Notes under the pieces: model-generated
Databases searched by the model: none
Told to the model about the DNA's origin: nothing
Seen by the model: only the letters and a program-made list of their open reading frames with translations
Program-made: the position numbers and the translations under genes
Source of the DNA: Albidovulum inexpectatum
GTDB lineage: Bacteria > Pseudomonadota > Alphaproteobacteria > Rhodobacterales > Rhodobacteraceae
DNA length: 64,000 nt
Reading direction: 5' to 3'
Assembly: GCF_002927635.1 (NCBI RefSeq)
Contig: NZ_PRDS01000005.1
Location: 62,001 to 126,000 of the forward strand
Shown here: positions 26,752-35,320 of the stretch, one piece after another
How positions within the stretch are numbered: the stretch's first letter is position 1
Layout of the letters: each line of letters begins with the position of its first letter

Positions 26752-27404
26752 AACCAGCCGACGGATCGGTACGGGTCAAGATCTGCGGCCTGCGTGACAT
26801 GGATGCGCTGCAGGCGGCCGTCGAGGCCGGCGCGGCCTATCTGGGCTTTGTGTTCTATCCCCGCTCTCCGCGCCATGTCGAGGTCGAGCAGGCGGCAAGA
26901 CTGGCCCTGGATGTGCCCGTCGGCGTGGCCAAGGTGGCGCTGACCGTCGATGCCTCGGATGACGAGCTTGACGCGATCCTGTCTTCTGTTCCGATCGATC
27001 TGCTGCAGCTTCACGGGCGCGAAAGCCCTGAACGCGTCGCCCGGATACGCGAAAGATTCGGATTGCCGGTCATGAAGGCCGTGGGTGTGGCGGGGCCCGA
27101 GGATCTGCCGGCGATCGACTCTTATGGCCGCGTTGCCGACCAGTTGCTGATCGACGCCAAGGCACCGAAGGGCGCCGCTCTTCCCGGCGGCAACGGTGTG
27201 GCCTTCGACTGGAAACTTGTCGTGCGCAAATACTGGCCCTGTCCGTGGATGCTGGCCGGTGGCCTGACGCCGGAAAACGTGGCCGAGGCCGTGCGCCAGA
27301 CGGGTGCCCGTCAGGTTGATGTCTCCTCCGGGGTCGAGCGTGCGCCGGGCGTCAAGGATCCCGACCTGATCCGGGCCTTCATCACAGCCGCCAAAGGGGG
27401 CTGA
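26748..27404 (+). CDS. trpF: Phosphoribosylanthranilate isomerase
   Basis: A single-domain TIM-barrel TrpF of 218 residues. KICGLRD near residue 11 carries the catalytic Cys, LLQLHGRE and the C-terminal [10 protein letters not shown] and VDVSSGVE (phosphate grip) are intact. It catalyses the third step of tryptophan synthesis. It overlaps the LapA gene by 4 bases and lies 101 bases upstream of trpB. Confidence 0.96.
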   Translation: MKPADGSVRVKICGLRDMDALQAAVEAGAAYLGFVFYPRSPRHVEVEQAARLALDVPVGVAKVALTVDASDDELDAILSSVPIDLLQLHGRESPERVARIRERFGLPVMKAVGVAGPEDLPAIDSYGRVADQLLIDAKAPKGAALPGGNGVAFDWKLVVRKYWPCPWMLAGGLTPENVAEAVRQTGARQVDVSSGVERAPGVKDPDLIRAFITAAKGG

Positions 27405-27505
27405 AACCCGCACTGGTCGCAATGGTTTGACCCCTGCGGCCAGCGCGCACCTTTACGCGCCCCGCGCCCCGCGCTAATCCGACAGCAACAGCGGAGGACT
27501 GCACC

Positions 27506-28732
27506 ATGGGCATCGAGAAGACCAACAGTTTCACGAACGGACCGGACGAACGCGGGCGGTTCGGCATATTCGGCGGCCGCTTCGTCAGCGAAACGCTGAT
27601 GCCGCTGATCCTCGAGCTGGAAGCGGAATATGAGAAGGCCAAGACCGACGACAGCTTCTGGGCCGAGATGGATTTCCTCTGGAAGCATTATGTCGGCCGT
27701 CCCTCGCCTTTGTACTTCGCCGAACGCCTGACCGAGCATCTGGGCGGCGCCAAGGTCTATATGAAGCGTGACGAGCTGAACCACACGGGTGCGCACAAGA
27801 TCAACAACGTGCTGGGTCAGATCATCCTTGCCCGCCGCATGGGCAAGACCCGGATCATTGCCGAGACGGGCGCGGGCCAGCACGGCGTGGCCACGGCGAC
27901 GGTCTGCGCGAAGTTCGGGCTGAAATGCGTGGTCTACATGGGTGCCCATGATGTCGAGCGACAAAAGCCCAACGTCTTTCGCATGAAGCTGCTGGGGGCC
28001 GAGGTGGTTCCCGTCACCTCGGGCCGTGGGACGCTGAAGGATGCCATGAATGATGCCCTGCGCGACTGGGTGACCAATGTGCGCGATACCTTCTATTGCA
28101 TCGGCACGGTTGCCGGGCCGCATCCCTATCCGGCGATGGTGCGGGACTTCCAGTCGATCATCGGCAAGGAAGTGCGCAGCCAGATGATGGAGGCCGAAGG
28201 GCGCCTGCCCGATACGCTGGTCGCGGCGATCGGGGGCGGCTCGAACGCGATGGGTCTGTTCTATCCGTTCCTCGATGAAAGCTCGGTCCGGATCATTGGC
28301 GTCGAGGCTGGCGGCAGGGGCGTGGACGAGAAGATGGAACATTGCGCCAGTCTGACCGGCGGTCGGCCCGGCGTGCTGCATGGCAATCGCACCTATCTGT
28401 TGCAGAACGAAGATGGCCAGATCCTGGAAGGGCATTCGATCTCGGCGGGTCTCGACTATCCCGGGATCGGTCCCGAACATGCCTGGCTGCACGAAACCGG
28501 CCGGGCGGAATATGTCGCCATCACGGATGAAGAGGCGCTGGAAGCGTTCCAGCTGTGCTGCCGCATGGAGGGTATCATCCCCGCGCTGGAGCCCAGCCAT
28601 GCGCTTGCCCATGTCATGAAGATCGCACCCGATCTGCCGCGCGACCATATCATCTGCATGAACATGTGTGGGCGCGGAGACAAGGATATCTTCACGGTGG
28701 CAAAGCATCTGGGCGCTGAAATGGGCTTCTGA
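27506..28732 (+). CDS. trpB: Tryptophan synthase beta chain
   Basis: This 408-residue PLP enzyme has the Schiff-base lysine at Lys98 ([10 protein letters not shown]), the phosphate-binding GGGSNAMG, and [13 protein letters not shown]. It condenses indole with serine. No trpA is visible within the window downstream, where a perfect palindrome ends the unit; trpA must lie elsewhere. GGAGGA precedes the start. Confidence 0.98.
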   Translation: MGIEKTNSFTNGPDERGRFGIFGGRFVSETLMPLILELEAEYEKAKTDDSFWAEMDFLWKHYVGRPSPLYFAERLTEHLGGAKVYMKRDELNHTGAHKINNVLGQIILARRMGKTRIIAETGAGQHGVATATVCAKFGLKCVVYMGAHDVERQKPNVFRMKLLGAEVVPVTSGRGTLKDAMNDALRDWVTNVRDTFYCIGTVAGPHPYPAMVRDFQSIIGKEVRSQMMEAEGRLPDTLVAAIGGGSNAMGLFYPFLDESSVRIIGVEAGGRGVDEKMEHCASLTGGRPGVLHGNRTYLLQNEDGQILEGHSISAGLDYPGIGPEHAWLHETGRAEYVAITDEEALEAFQLCCRMEGIIPALEPSHALAHVMKIAPDLPRDHIICMNMCGRGDKDIFTVAKHLGAEMGF

Positions 28733-28758
28733 GGCGCCTAAACCATGGTTTAGGCGCC
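28733..28758 (+). terminator. 26-base perfect palindrome directly after trpB
   Basis: GGCGCCTAAACC, AT, GGTTTAGGCGCC begins at the first base after the trpB TGA. Twelve-base arms would form a very stable hairpin, but the downstream sequence CTTGCCCC has no T-run. It is probably a 3'-end stabilising or Rho-assisted terminator structure. Confidence 0.6.
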
Positions 28759-28899
28759 CTTGCCCCGGGTTTATGGGGGCGAATCTAAACTTCGGCTCAA
28801 TGGCCTGTCCGCATCCCGGCTGGTTTCCTGCATGCATCGCGACCGGTTCGATGGTTTGCCGGCATCGCGGAGGAGAAAAATGTGTCAGGAGGAAAGACA

Positions 28900-29418
28900 A
28901 TGATGATGCGGAAACTTGCAATCGCGACCGCGACGCTGATGTTCTCAAGCGGCCTCGCCATGGCCGAGGTTTCGACCGAGGCGCTCGTCTCGGACCTGCA
29001 GTCGCAGGGCTTTGACTGGATCGAGGTGAAGCGCGGCCCGACCCAGATCAAGGTCGAGGCCGTCAGGGATGGCGTGAAATACGAGGTCGTCTATGACCGC
29101 GAGACCGGCGCGGTAATCAAGAGCGAGACCGAGTCTGCCGGCGACGATGCCGGGCGCAGCGGTGTCGAGGTGCGCGACCGCGACCGCGATTTCGTCAAGG
29201 AAGGGTCGGCCAGTTCGGACGACGACGATTCCGACGGCAAGGGCCGTGGCCGTGGCCGCGGTCGGGGCGGCGATGACGACGACGATGACGATCGTGACGG
29301 CGGCCGTGGCCATGACGATGACGACGACCATGACGATGACGATCGCGACGATGATCGTGGCGGTGATCGGGACGACGATCACGATGACGACCGGGATGAC
29401 GACCGGGACGACGATTGA
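28900..29418 (+). CDS. Exported PepSY-like protein with Arg-Gly linker and Asp-rich tail (paralogue 1)
   Basis: This 172-residue protein has a Sec signal peptide (about residues 1-22, ending GLAMA). A PepSY-like domain of some 60 residues follows (LVSDLQSQGFDWIEVKRG, YEVVYDRETGAVIKSE). The last ~70 residues are low complexity: GRGRGRGRGG, then runs of Asp broken by His, Arg and Gly. Such a tail could bind divalent cations. ATG 28900 is chosen because AGGAGGAAAG sits just upstream; a GTG 18 bases earlier would put it out of place. It is the first of three same-strand genes, with a paralogue and a membrane-bound LuxR regulator. Confidence 0.75.
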   Translation: MMMRKLAIATATLMFSSGLAMAEVSTEALVSDLQSQGFDWIEVKRGPTQIKVEAVRDGVKYEVVYDRETGAVIKSETESAGDDAGRSGVEVRDRDRDFVKEGSASSDDDDSDGKGRGRGRGRGGDDDDDDDRDGGRGHDDDDDHDDDDRDDDRGGDRDDDHDDDRDDDRDDD

Positions 29419-29503
29419 TCCGCAGCATCCGCCGCGTCCCGGACTTGTCAGCCGGGACGCGCGCGGGGCATGATCTGTCAGAACGATATGGTGCGGGGGG
29501 CGC

Positions 29504-29911
29504 ATGAAGCGCAGGACATTCCTGATCGGGTTGTCGGGGGCGCTGGTGGCCCCCCGCATCGCGTTGGCGCGCGACTTCGTTGCCGAAATCGTCGCGCAGC
29601 TGGGCGCGGCCGGTTACGAGATCGACAGGATCAGCCGCACCTGGCTGGGCCGCATCCGTATCCGTGCTCACAACGCGCGTGGTGAGCGCGAGATCGTGAT
29701 CAATCCGGTAACGGGGGAAATCCTGCGCGATCTCTGGGTTTCGGGGCGCTTGCCGGGTGGCCTGTTCGGTGGCACGTCGGGAAGCGATGAAGGCGCGGGC
29801 GGTTCGGCTGGGGACGATGGCGGCGGTCGGGGGCGGGGCCGTGGCCGTGGCCGCGGGCGTGGCGGCGACGACGATGACGATCGCGATGACGACGACCACG
29901 ATGACGACTGA
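29504..29911 (+). CDS. Exported PepSY-like protein with Arg-Gly linker and Asp-rich tail (paralogue 2)
   Basis: This 135-residue protein has the same architecture as the preceding gene: export signal, a PepSY-like domain of ~55 residues (GYEIDRISRTWLG, REIVINPVTGEILRDLW), a Gly/Ser-rich linker, GRGRGRGRGRGRGG and a short Asp/His/Arg tail. The N-terminus begins MKRRTFLIG with a twin arginine before a hydrophobic stretch and a cleavage region near IALA, which fits a Tat signal, whereas paralogue 1 has a Sec-type signal. It lies 85 bases after paralogue 1 and 27 before the LuxR gene. Function unknown; PepSY domains often occur in protease-inhibitory or sensory proteins. Confidence 0.75.
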   Translation: MKRRTFLIGLSGALVAPRIALARDFVAEIVAQLGAAGYEIDRISRTWLGRIRIRAHNARGEREIVINPVTGEILRDLWVSGRLPGGLFGGTSGSDEGAGGSAGDDGGGRGRGRGRGRGRGGDDDDDRDDDDHDDD

Positions 29912-29938
29912 CCCGGACAGCACGGAAGGCCGCCGGCG

Positions 29939-30478
29939 ATGCGAGGCGTAGCCACCATTCTTGCAGTCTTCCTGGTACAGTTCATCTGTGCCCTGTTTTT
30001 TGTCGGCGATATCGTCGCATCCGTTCTTGGCCTGCCGATCGGGCCCATGCCGTGGGAATACCGCGAGCTTCTCGAGGTCGGCGCGGCATTCGGATTGTTG
30101 ATCGGGCTGATCTTGGGCGGGGTCCTGCTGCGCCGCGCGCTGGCCGATCGGCGCAGGGCCGAGGAAAGACTTCGCCGAGCTTCCAGCGCCTTTGGTGAAC
30201 TGCTGATGGAGCGGTTCGACGAATGGGGCCTGACAGCGGCCGAACGCGACGTGGCCCTGTTCGCGATCAAGGGATTGTCCACGGCCGAAATCGCGGCAAT
30301 CCGTGGCACGTCCGAAGGCACGATCAAGGCCCAGACCAACGCGATCTATCGCAAGGCCGGGGTCAGCGGGCGGCCACAGCTGATAAGCCTGTTTCTCGAG
30401 GATCTGGTCCACGACCTGAAACCGGACATGGAAACGGACCCGTCCCGGCCCGCTGCCACGCCCGGTGCCGCAGACTAG
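29939..30478 (+). CDS. Membrane-anchored LuxR-type HTH regulator
   Basis: This 179-residue protein has two N-terminal membrane segments (about residues 5-27 and 44-68) joined by a short loop, then a basic coiled region and a C-terminal LuxR/GerE HTH (LTAAERDVALFAIKGLSTAEIA, then GTSEGTIKAQTNAIYRKAGVSGR, about 95-140). No receiver or autoinducer domain is present. A one-component membrane regulator is the simplest reading, perhaps sensing a signal relayed by the two exported PepSY proteins encoded upstream. The TAG stop lies inside a CTAG that also borders the insertion sequence, so the 3' end of the transcript is altered. Confidence 0.8.
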   Translation: MRGVATILAVFLVQFICALFFVGDIVASVLGLPIGPMPWEYRELLEVGAAFGLLIGLILGGVLLRRALADRRRAEERLRRASSAFGELLMERFDEWGLTAAERDVALFAIKGLSTAEIAAIRGTSEGTIKAQTNAIYRKAGVSGRPQLISLFLEDLVHDLKPDMETDPSRPAATPGAAD

Positions 30479-31282
30479 GACACCGAATCATAAACGCGCA
30501 ACCGGATGCGTGTTGCGGCGAGTTTGATGAGGGCGAGGAAATTGGCGTCGTGTTTTTCGTATCGGGTTGCGATGGCCCGGTAGTGCTTGAGCTTCGAGAA
30601 AAATCGCTCGATCCGGTTGCGCCGCTTGCAGGCTTCGCGGTCCAGCGGCGGCGGGTCGGACCGGCGCGGGATCGGGCGGATGACGGCGCTTGCACCGACC
30701 TTTGCGAGGTGATCGCGCAGGCGATTGCTGTCGTAGGCGGCGTCCGCCAGCAGGGTCTGGCCCGGGCCGACGGTGCCCAGCATGTCGCCGGCGGAGCGGC
30801 CATCATGGGCCTGTCCGGCGGTCAGTTTCAGTGTGATCGGCAGACCGCGCGCATCGGTGACGGCGTGGATCTTGGTCGTCAGACCGCCCCGCGAGCGCCC
30901 CATGCAGAGGGCTCGAAGGTCAGCCACACCGGCGGCACCGGCGGGCGCCTGGCCCCCTGTTTGCGTTCGCCCCGTGCTGGTGAACGCGGATGGAAGACCT
31001 GTCCACCGACTGTTCCGACCCCTCATAAGCTGCGGATACCGCCTCGAATATCCGATCCCAGACTCCCAGCTTCGTCCATCGCACAAATCGATTGTAGCAG
31101 GTCGTATAGGGGCCGTAGCGCTCGGGAATATCGGCCCAGGGCGATCCGGTCCGCAGTCGCCAGTAGATGCCATTCAGGACACGACGGTCATCGACCCGCG
31201 GCACCCCGCGCGGCTTGTTCGGCAGAAGCGGCTCGATGATCGACCATTCGAAGTCGGTCAGCTCGTAGCGACGATGAGACAT
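30475..31282 (-). CDS. IS5-family transposase, two frames joined by a frameshift
   Basis: The upstream frame (31282 down to 30920, 120 residues) has the DUF4096-type start YELTDFEWSIIEPLLP and the first catalytic Asp in SVDRSSIRVHQH. The downstream frame (to 30475) carries GRSRGGLTTKIHAVTD, the second Asp in LLADAAYDSNRLRDH and the catalytic Glu in RNRIERFFSKLKHYRAIATRYEK, so the DDE triad is complete. The frames join near a run of five G on the coding strand (30953-30957); the downstream frame is +1 to the upstream one. Many members of this group produce transposase by programmed frameshifting. A GAAAGAGGAGAG site precedes the ATG. Confidence 0.85.
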
Positions 31283-31333
31283 GCTGCTCTCCTCTTTCCC
31301 AGAAGTGAATCAGCATTTCTCAAACGCCGCTAG
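30475..31333 (-). mobile_element. IS5-family insertion sequence (IS427-like), about 0.85 kb
   Basis: A single transposase in two overlapping frames fills the element. CTAG occurs at both edges (30475-30478 and 31330-31333), which suits the short YTAR target duplications of IS5-family elements. Terminal repeats are poor: GGACACCGAATCA on the left compares with GAAATGCTGATTCA (complement, ending near 31316) on the right, about 9 matches of 14 with one gap. The right boundary could therefore be near 31316 rather than 31329. No second copy is in the window. Confidence 0.75.
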
Positions 31334-31734
31334 CAATTCATGAGTGTGTGACCGAATCGAGCGTGGAGAAAGAAAAGTTCGTGGCAGATCACGCCAAGTG
31401 GCGCGGTCTTTGTGCTGAACGAGGGGCAGCCGTCCTGGCTTTGCCGAGACTGGTTCGCACTCGCCTGGCAGTACCGTCAGACTTAGCGGCAATTTGCCGA
31501 TTTCGGGCGGCGATGCGGCACGTTCTATGATGTGGTCATGCCGGATGGCGGGCGGGTCTGTCACGCATCATACAAGGCGGCCGAGGGCGCGGCCAACGCT
31601 CGGTCCGTGGACGAAGGGGTATTTGCAAACCCGCATGGTCAAAGAACGGCTTTGCATCGCCGAAATTCGAATGAATGTCGGCTGGGCGGTTCCGGTTCGA
31701 CCGTTGTGGGGGCGTTGTGCCACATCTACCATAC
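31334..31734. other. Gene-poor stretch beside the insertion sequence
   Basis: About 400 bases with lower GC than the surroundings. Short open frames occur on both strands, but none shows family motifs, a good ribosome-binding site or the third-position GC bias of neighbouring genes. It may be remnant DNA left by earlier rearrangement. The ROK gene ends at its right border. Confidence 0.5.
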
Positions 31735-32946
31735 TTAGCGCAGCGCAAAGGCGGCGTTCGTGTCCAGCAGGTATTGGCGAAGCACCGGGTTCGACGCAGC
31801 GCCGATTCCGCGGGCGTTTTCGCCGACGGCGCCGGCCTCGACCCTGGGTGGGATCAGGCCGCGCATGTCCTGATGCACCAGATACCGGCGTACCCTCGCG
31901 ACAAGCTCATCACGCACGCTGGGTGGAAAGGCGCCATCAATCAGCACTGCCTCGAAGTCGATGACCGAACAGACAGACAACGCGGCCTTGGCAAGCTCCT
32001 GTGCGGTCTGACCGATCCACGCCTCGACATGGCGTTCGATCCCGCTCCAGTCCTGCGGTTTTTGCCAAAGAACGGCCGCATCGATACCGGCCTCGACGAG
32101 GCGTCGTTCGAGAAGATGCAGCGAGGCCACGTCGATAAGTTGCTGGCTTTCGCCCTGGGGGCCTGTTGTTCGCAATGCGCCAAGGGCCCCGGCATTGCCA
32201 CGATTGCCTTCATACACAGATCCGTTCAGTACGACACCGCCACCGATGAAAGAGCCGATGAAGAAATAGGCGTAGTCGCGGAATTCCTTCCCGCGTCCAA
32301 AGAGATGCTCGGCATGACAGGCGGCGGTTGCATCATTGACCATGAACACCGGAAGGTCGGCGAATGCTCGTACCTCGGCGGCGAAGTCGATGTCTTTCCA
32401 GGACCGGAACTCGCGCGCAGCTTCGCCTGAAAGGTCGGCCCAGCGCCACATTTCGAAGGGGATGCCAACCCCGATGCCTGCCAGCCTCTCTTGTCCCGCC
32501 GGCGGCAAGGCGTCGTGGGCCGCGGCAAGGCCTTCTTCCAGGAAACGGAATATCCGCTGGGGCGTCGCGATTGGGTAAGTGGCCTGCCGCTGCCAGCGAA
32601 TGCTGCCCGTTAGGTCAAGCAGCAGAAGGTCGGCCGAGCGCCGCCCGATCCTGAGTCCCAAAGACAGCACACCGTCCGGATCGAGACGCATCGGGATCGA
32701 GGGCTTGCCGACCTTGCCTCGTATTGGCTCGCCGCGTGCCAGGATCCGGTCGCGTTCGAGTTCCCGCAGAATGATCGACACCGTCTGCGGACTAAGCCCG
32801 GTATGCCGCGCGATATCGCTGCCAGGCATCGGTCCGTTGCGCAACAGAAGCGACAGGATCAAGCGTTCATTGTGGTCGCGAACGCGGCTTTGGTTCACGC
32901 CACCGGCCAGTGTCCTGATCTCATTGCCATCCATGGATCGCACCAT
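31735..32946 (-). CDS. ROK-family transcriptional repressor (FrcR-like)
   Basis: This 403-residue protein has an N-terminal MarR-like winged HTH (MPGSDIARHTGLSPQTVSIILRELE) and a C-terminal ROK sugar-kinase-like domain (LAGIGVGIPFE, VFMVNDATAACHAEHLFGRG, GGGVVLNGSVYEGNRGNAGALG). The Cys-rich zinc motif typical of NagC/Mlc-type ROK proteins is not seen. The start ATG 32946 follows GGGAGG; 11 codons upstream are open but lack a site. It diverges from frcBCA, the arrangement of FrcR with the fructose transporter in rhizobia, so regulation of that operon is the likely role. Fructose or a phosphorylated derivative would be the inducer. Confidence 0.85.
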   Translation of the reverse strand: MVRSMDGNEIRTLAGGVNQSRVRDHNERLILSLLLRNGPMPGSDIARHTGLSPQTVSIILRELERDRILARGEPIRGKVGKPSIPMRLDPDGVLSLGLRIGRRSADLLLLDLTGSIRWQRQATYPIATPQRIFRFLEEGLAAAHDALPPAGQERLAGIGVGIPFEMWRWADLSGEAAREFRSWKDIDFAAEVRAFADLPVFMVNDATAACHAEHLFGRGKEFRDYAYFFIGSFIGGGVVLNGSVYEGNRGNAGALGALRTTGPQGESQQLIDVASLHLLERRLVEAGIDAAVLWQKPQDWSGIERHVEAWIGQTAQELAKAALSVCSVIDFEAVLIDGAFPPSVRDELVARVRRYLVHQDMRGLIPPRVEAGAVGENARGIGAASNPVLRQYLLDTNAAFALR

Positions 32947-32989
32947 AGGCGCCTCCCGTGCGCCCTGCAAACATGACACGCCAGATTAG

Positions 32990-33002
32990 TAAATCAAGTT
33001 TA
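32990..33002. promoter_or_regulatory. AT-rich dyad in the ROK/frcB divergent region
   Basis: TAAATCAAGTTTA has 4-base outer arms and lies at the start of an AT-rich run (32985-33016) that stands out from the GC-rich surroundings, between the divergent ROK gene and frcB. It is a plausible repressor site and promoter region; no clean -35/-10 pair could be fixed. Confidence 0.4.
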
Positions 33003-33123
33003 TTTATATATTGACAGGCCGCAGTGAATCCGCTTCCCTTGCCTCTGGAAGCCGGGGGAGACCCGGGCGGCCGGGATCGGTGGGGGCCGGTCCATGATTG
33101 AAAGCCAATCCTGGGAGGAACAA

Positions 33124-34137
33124 ATGAGAACGCTTCTGACGTCTTCGGTGCTGGCGCTTGCCGCGATGGCGGGCGCGGCCCATGCCGAGATCAGCGCCTG
33201 CCTGATCACGAAGACCGACACAAACCCCTTTTTCGTCAAGATGAAGGAGGGCGCCACAGCTGCGGCGCAAGAGAACGGCATCGAGCTGATGACCTTTGCC
33301 GGCAAGATCGACGGTGACGTGGAAAGCCAGATCGCCGCGGTCGAATCCTGCATCGCCAGCGGGGTCAAGGGCATCCTGATCACGCCGTCCGACAGCCGGG
33401 CGCTGGCGCCGGTCGTCACGCAGGCGCGCGATGCCGGAATCCTTGTCATCGCGCTGGACACGCCTTTCGAGCCCGCCGATGTGGCCGACGCCACCTTTGC
33501 CACCGACAATTTTAAGGCCGGCGAACTGATCGGACAATGGGCGCGCGCGAAACTGGGCGATGACGCTGCCAACGCCCGCATTGCGCTGCTGGACCTGAAC
33601 GCCTCGGAAGTGTCGGTGGACTATCTCCGCGATGGCGGTTTCCTGCAGGGCTTCGGCATCGACATCAAGGATCCGACCGATATCGGCGACGAGGACGATC
33701 CCCGTATCGTCGGCCATGACGTGACCAATGGCAACGAGGAGGGTGGCCGCAAGGCGATGGAAAACCTCCTGCAGATCGATCCGAACATCAACGTCGTCTA
33801 CACGATCAATGAGCCGGCCGCAGCCGGCGCCTGGGAGGCGCTGAAGGCCGCGGGCAAGAGCGCCGATGACGTCATCATCGTCTCGGTCGATGGCGGCTGC
33901 CCGGGCGTGCAGAACGTCGCCGAAGGCATTATCGATGCCACCTCGCAGCAATATCCGCTGCTGATGGCCTCCAAGGGTATCGAGGCGATCAAGGCCTGGG
34001 CCGAAACGGGCGCCAAGCCCGAAAACACGCCGGGGCTCGACTTCTTTGACACGGGCGTCAAGCTGATCACCGACGATCCGCAAGAGGGCGTGCCGTCGAT
34101 TTCGTCGAAAGAGGGGCTGGAGCTCTGCTGGGGCTGA
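33124..34137 (+). CDS. frcB: Fructose ABC transporter substrate-binding protein
   Basis: This 337-residue periplasmic protein has a signal peptide ending AGAAHA near residue 21. The mature part follows Frc[69 protein letters not shown] and [16 protein letters not shown]. It belongs to the type I periplasmic binding (ribose-binding) fold. GGGAGGAACAA precedes ATG 33124; an ATG 10 codons earlier is not preferred. A strong hairpin follows the stop, common after binding-protein genes that need higher expression. Confidence 0.9.
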   Translation: MRTLLTSSVLALAAMAGAAHAEISACLITKTDTNPFFVKMKEGATAAAQENGIELMTFAGKIDGDVESQIAAVESCIASGVKGILITPSDSRALAPVVTQARDAGILVIALDTPFEPADVADATFATDNFKAGELIGQWARAKLGDDAANARIALLDLNASEVSVDYLRDGGFLQGFGIDIKDPTDIGDEDDPRIVGHDVTNGNEEGGRKAMENLLQIDPNINVVYTINEPAAAGAWEALKAAGKSADDVIIVSVDGGCPGVQNVAEGIIDATSQQYPLLMASKGIEAIKAWAETGAKPENTPGLDFFDTGVKLITDDPQEGVPSISSKEGLELCWG

Positions 34138-34150
34138 GGCTGACAGCAGG

Positions 34151-34176
34151 CGCGGCGGGGTCATTGCCCCGCCGCG
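34151..34176 (+). other. Hairpin between frcB and frcC
   Basis: CGCGGCGGGG and CCCCGCCGCG pair perfectly over 10 bases around TCATTG, beginning 13 bases after the frcB stop. No T-run follows. It is placed to protect frcB mRNA or reduce read-through so that the binding protein exceeds the membrane components. Confidence 0.7.
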
Positions 34177-34240
34177 TCGCGTGACCCACGCTGACCGGGG
34201 CGGAAAGTGCCCCGTTCAGATCGGACGCAGGGAGTAGGAC

Positions 34241-35320
34241 ATGACGAATGCAGGCGGATCTGCCCCGGGGGGGCAGGATTTCGAGCAGGTGCTTGACCAC
34301 AGCGACGCGCGCGTCGCCCAGTTCCAGCGGCGCCGGACGGCGCTCGACCGCGTGCAGCATTTGCTGCACAACAATCCCACGCTGGTTGCCGTCTTCGTGC
34401 TGCTGCTCAGCCTTGTGGCCTTTGGCATCGTGGCCGGGGAGCGGTTCTTTTCGGCCTTCAATCTCAGCCTGATCCTGCAGCAGGTGTCGATCATCGGGAT
34501 GCTGGCCGCAGCCCAGAGCCTGATCATCATCACCGCCGGGATCGACCTGTCCGTTGCCGCGATCATGGTCCTGATGTCGGTCATCATGGGCAATCTTGCC
34601 GTGAACATGGGCGTTCCCACGCCGCTTGCGATCCTTGTCGGCTTTGCCGGAGGCGCTGCCGCGGGGGCGATGAACGGATTGCTGATCACCAAGGTGAAGT
34701 TGCCGCCATTCATCACCACCTTGGGTACTTGGTCGATCTTCTTCGCGCTGAACCTGTGGCTGTCGGGCGCCCAGTCCATCCGCAGTCAGGATATCGACGC
34801 CAACGCGCCGCTGCTGAAGTTCTTTGGACGCTCGGTGAACGTCGCGGGCGCCCAGATCACCTATGGCGTCGTGCTGATGATCGCACTCTTCGTGCTGCTG
34901 TGGTACATGCTGAACTACACGGCCTGGGGGCGACACGTCTATGCGATCGGAGACGACAAGGAGGCCGCTGAAATGGCGGGCATCCGTACCGACCGCACGC
35001 TGGTTTCAGTCTATGCCCTGGCCGGGCTTGTCTGCGCCATCGCGGGCTGGGCTTCGATCGGGCGGGTCGGCTCGATCTCGCCCCAATCGTTCTACGAAGG
35101 CAATCTGCAATCCATCACCGCCGTCGTGATCGGGGGCATCTCGCTGTTCGGAGGGCGCGGTTCGATCCTTGGCGCGCTGTTTGGCGCGCTGATCGTCGGC
35201 GTCTTTCAATCCGGCCTGCGCATCGCGGGCGTGGATGTTCTGTGGCAGGTCTTCGCGATCGGCTGGCTGATCATCATCGCGGTCGCCATCGACCAATGGA
35301 TCCGGAGGGTTTCGGCATGA
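34241..35320 (+). CDS. frcC: Fructose ABC transporter permease
   Basis: This 359-residue integral membrane protein is of the ribose-type (RbsC/BPD_transp_2) permease family. A ~45-residue hydrophilic N-terminus precedes eight to ten hydrophobic segments. Family signature stretches are ITAGIDLSVAA, and the cytoplasmic loop around AIGDDKEAAEMAGI (EAA-like) that contacts the ATPase. It overlaps frcA by ATGA. Confidence 0.9.
   Translation: MTNAGGSAPGGQDFEQVLDHSDARVAQFQRRRTALDRVQHLLHNNPTLVAVFVLLLSLVAFGIVAGERFFSAFNLSLILQQVSIIGMLAAAQSLIIITAGIDLSVAAIMVLMSVIMGNLAVNMGVPTPLAILVGFAGGAAAGAMNGLLITKVKLPPFITTLGTWSIFFALNLWLSGAQSIRSQDIDANAPLLKFFGRSVNVAGAQITYGVVLMIALFVLLWYMLNYTAWGRHVYAIGDDKEAAEMAGIRTDRTLVSVYALAGLVCAIAGWASIGRVGSISPQSFYEGNLQSITAVVIGGISLFGGRGSILGALFGALIVGVFQSGLRIAGVDVLWQVFAIGWLIIIAVAIDQWIRRVSA

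Noticed and set aside
28882-28899. GTG start six codons before the first PepSY gene
   Set aside because: It lies at the ribosome-binding sequence AGGAGGAAAG that serves ATG 28900.
29200-29911. Asp-rich tails as RTX calcium-binding repeats
   Set aside because: RTX needs the nonapeptide GGxGxDxUx. The tails here are irregular Asp/His/Arg runs without that spacing.
31334-31734. Short open frames beside the insertion sequence as genes
   Set aside because: No ribosome-binding sites, no family motifs, and both strands are open equally.
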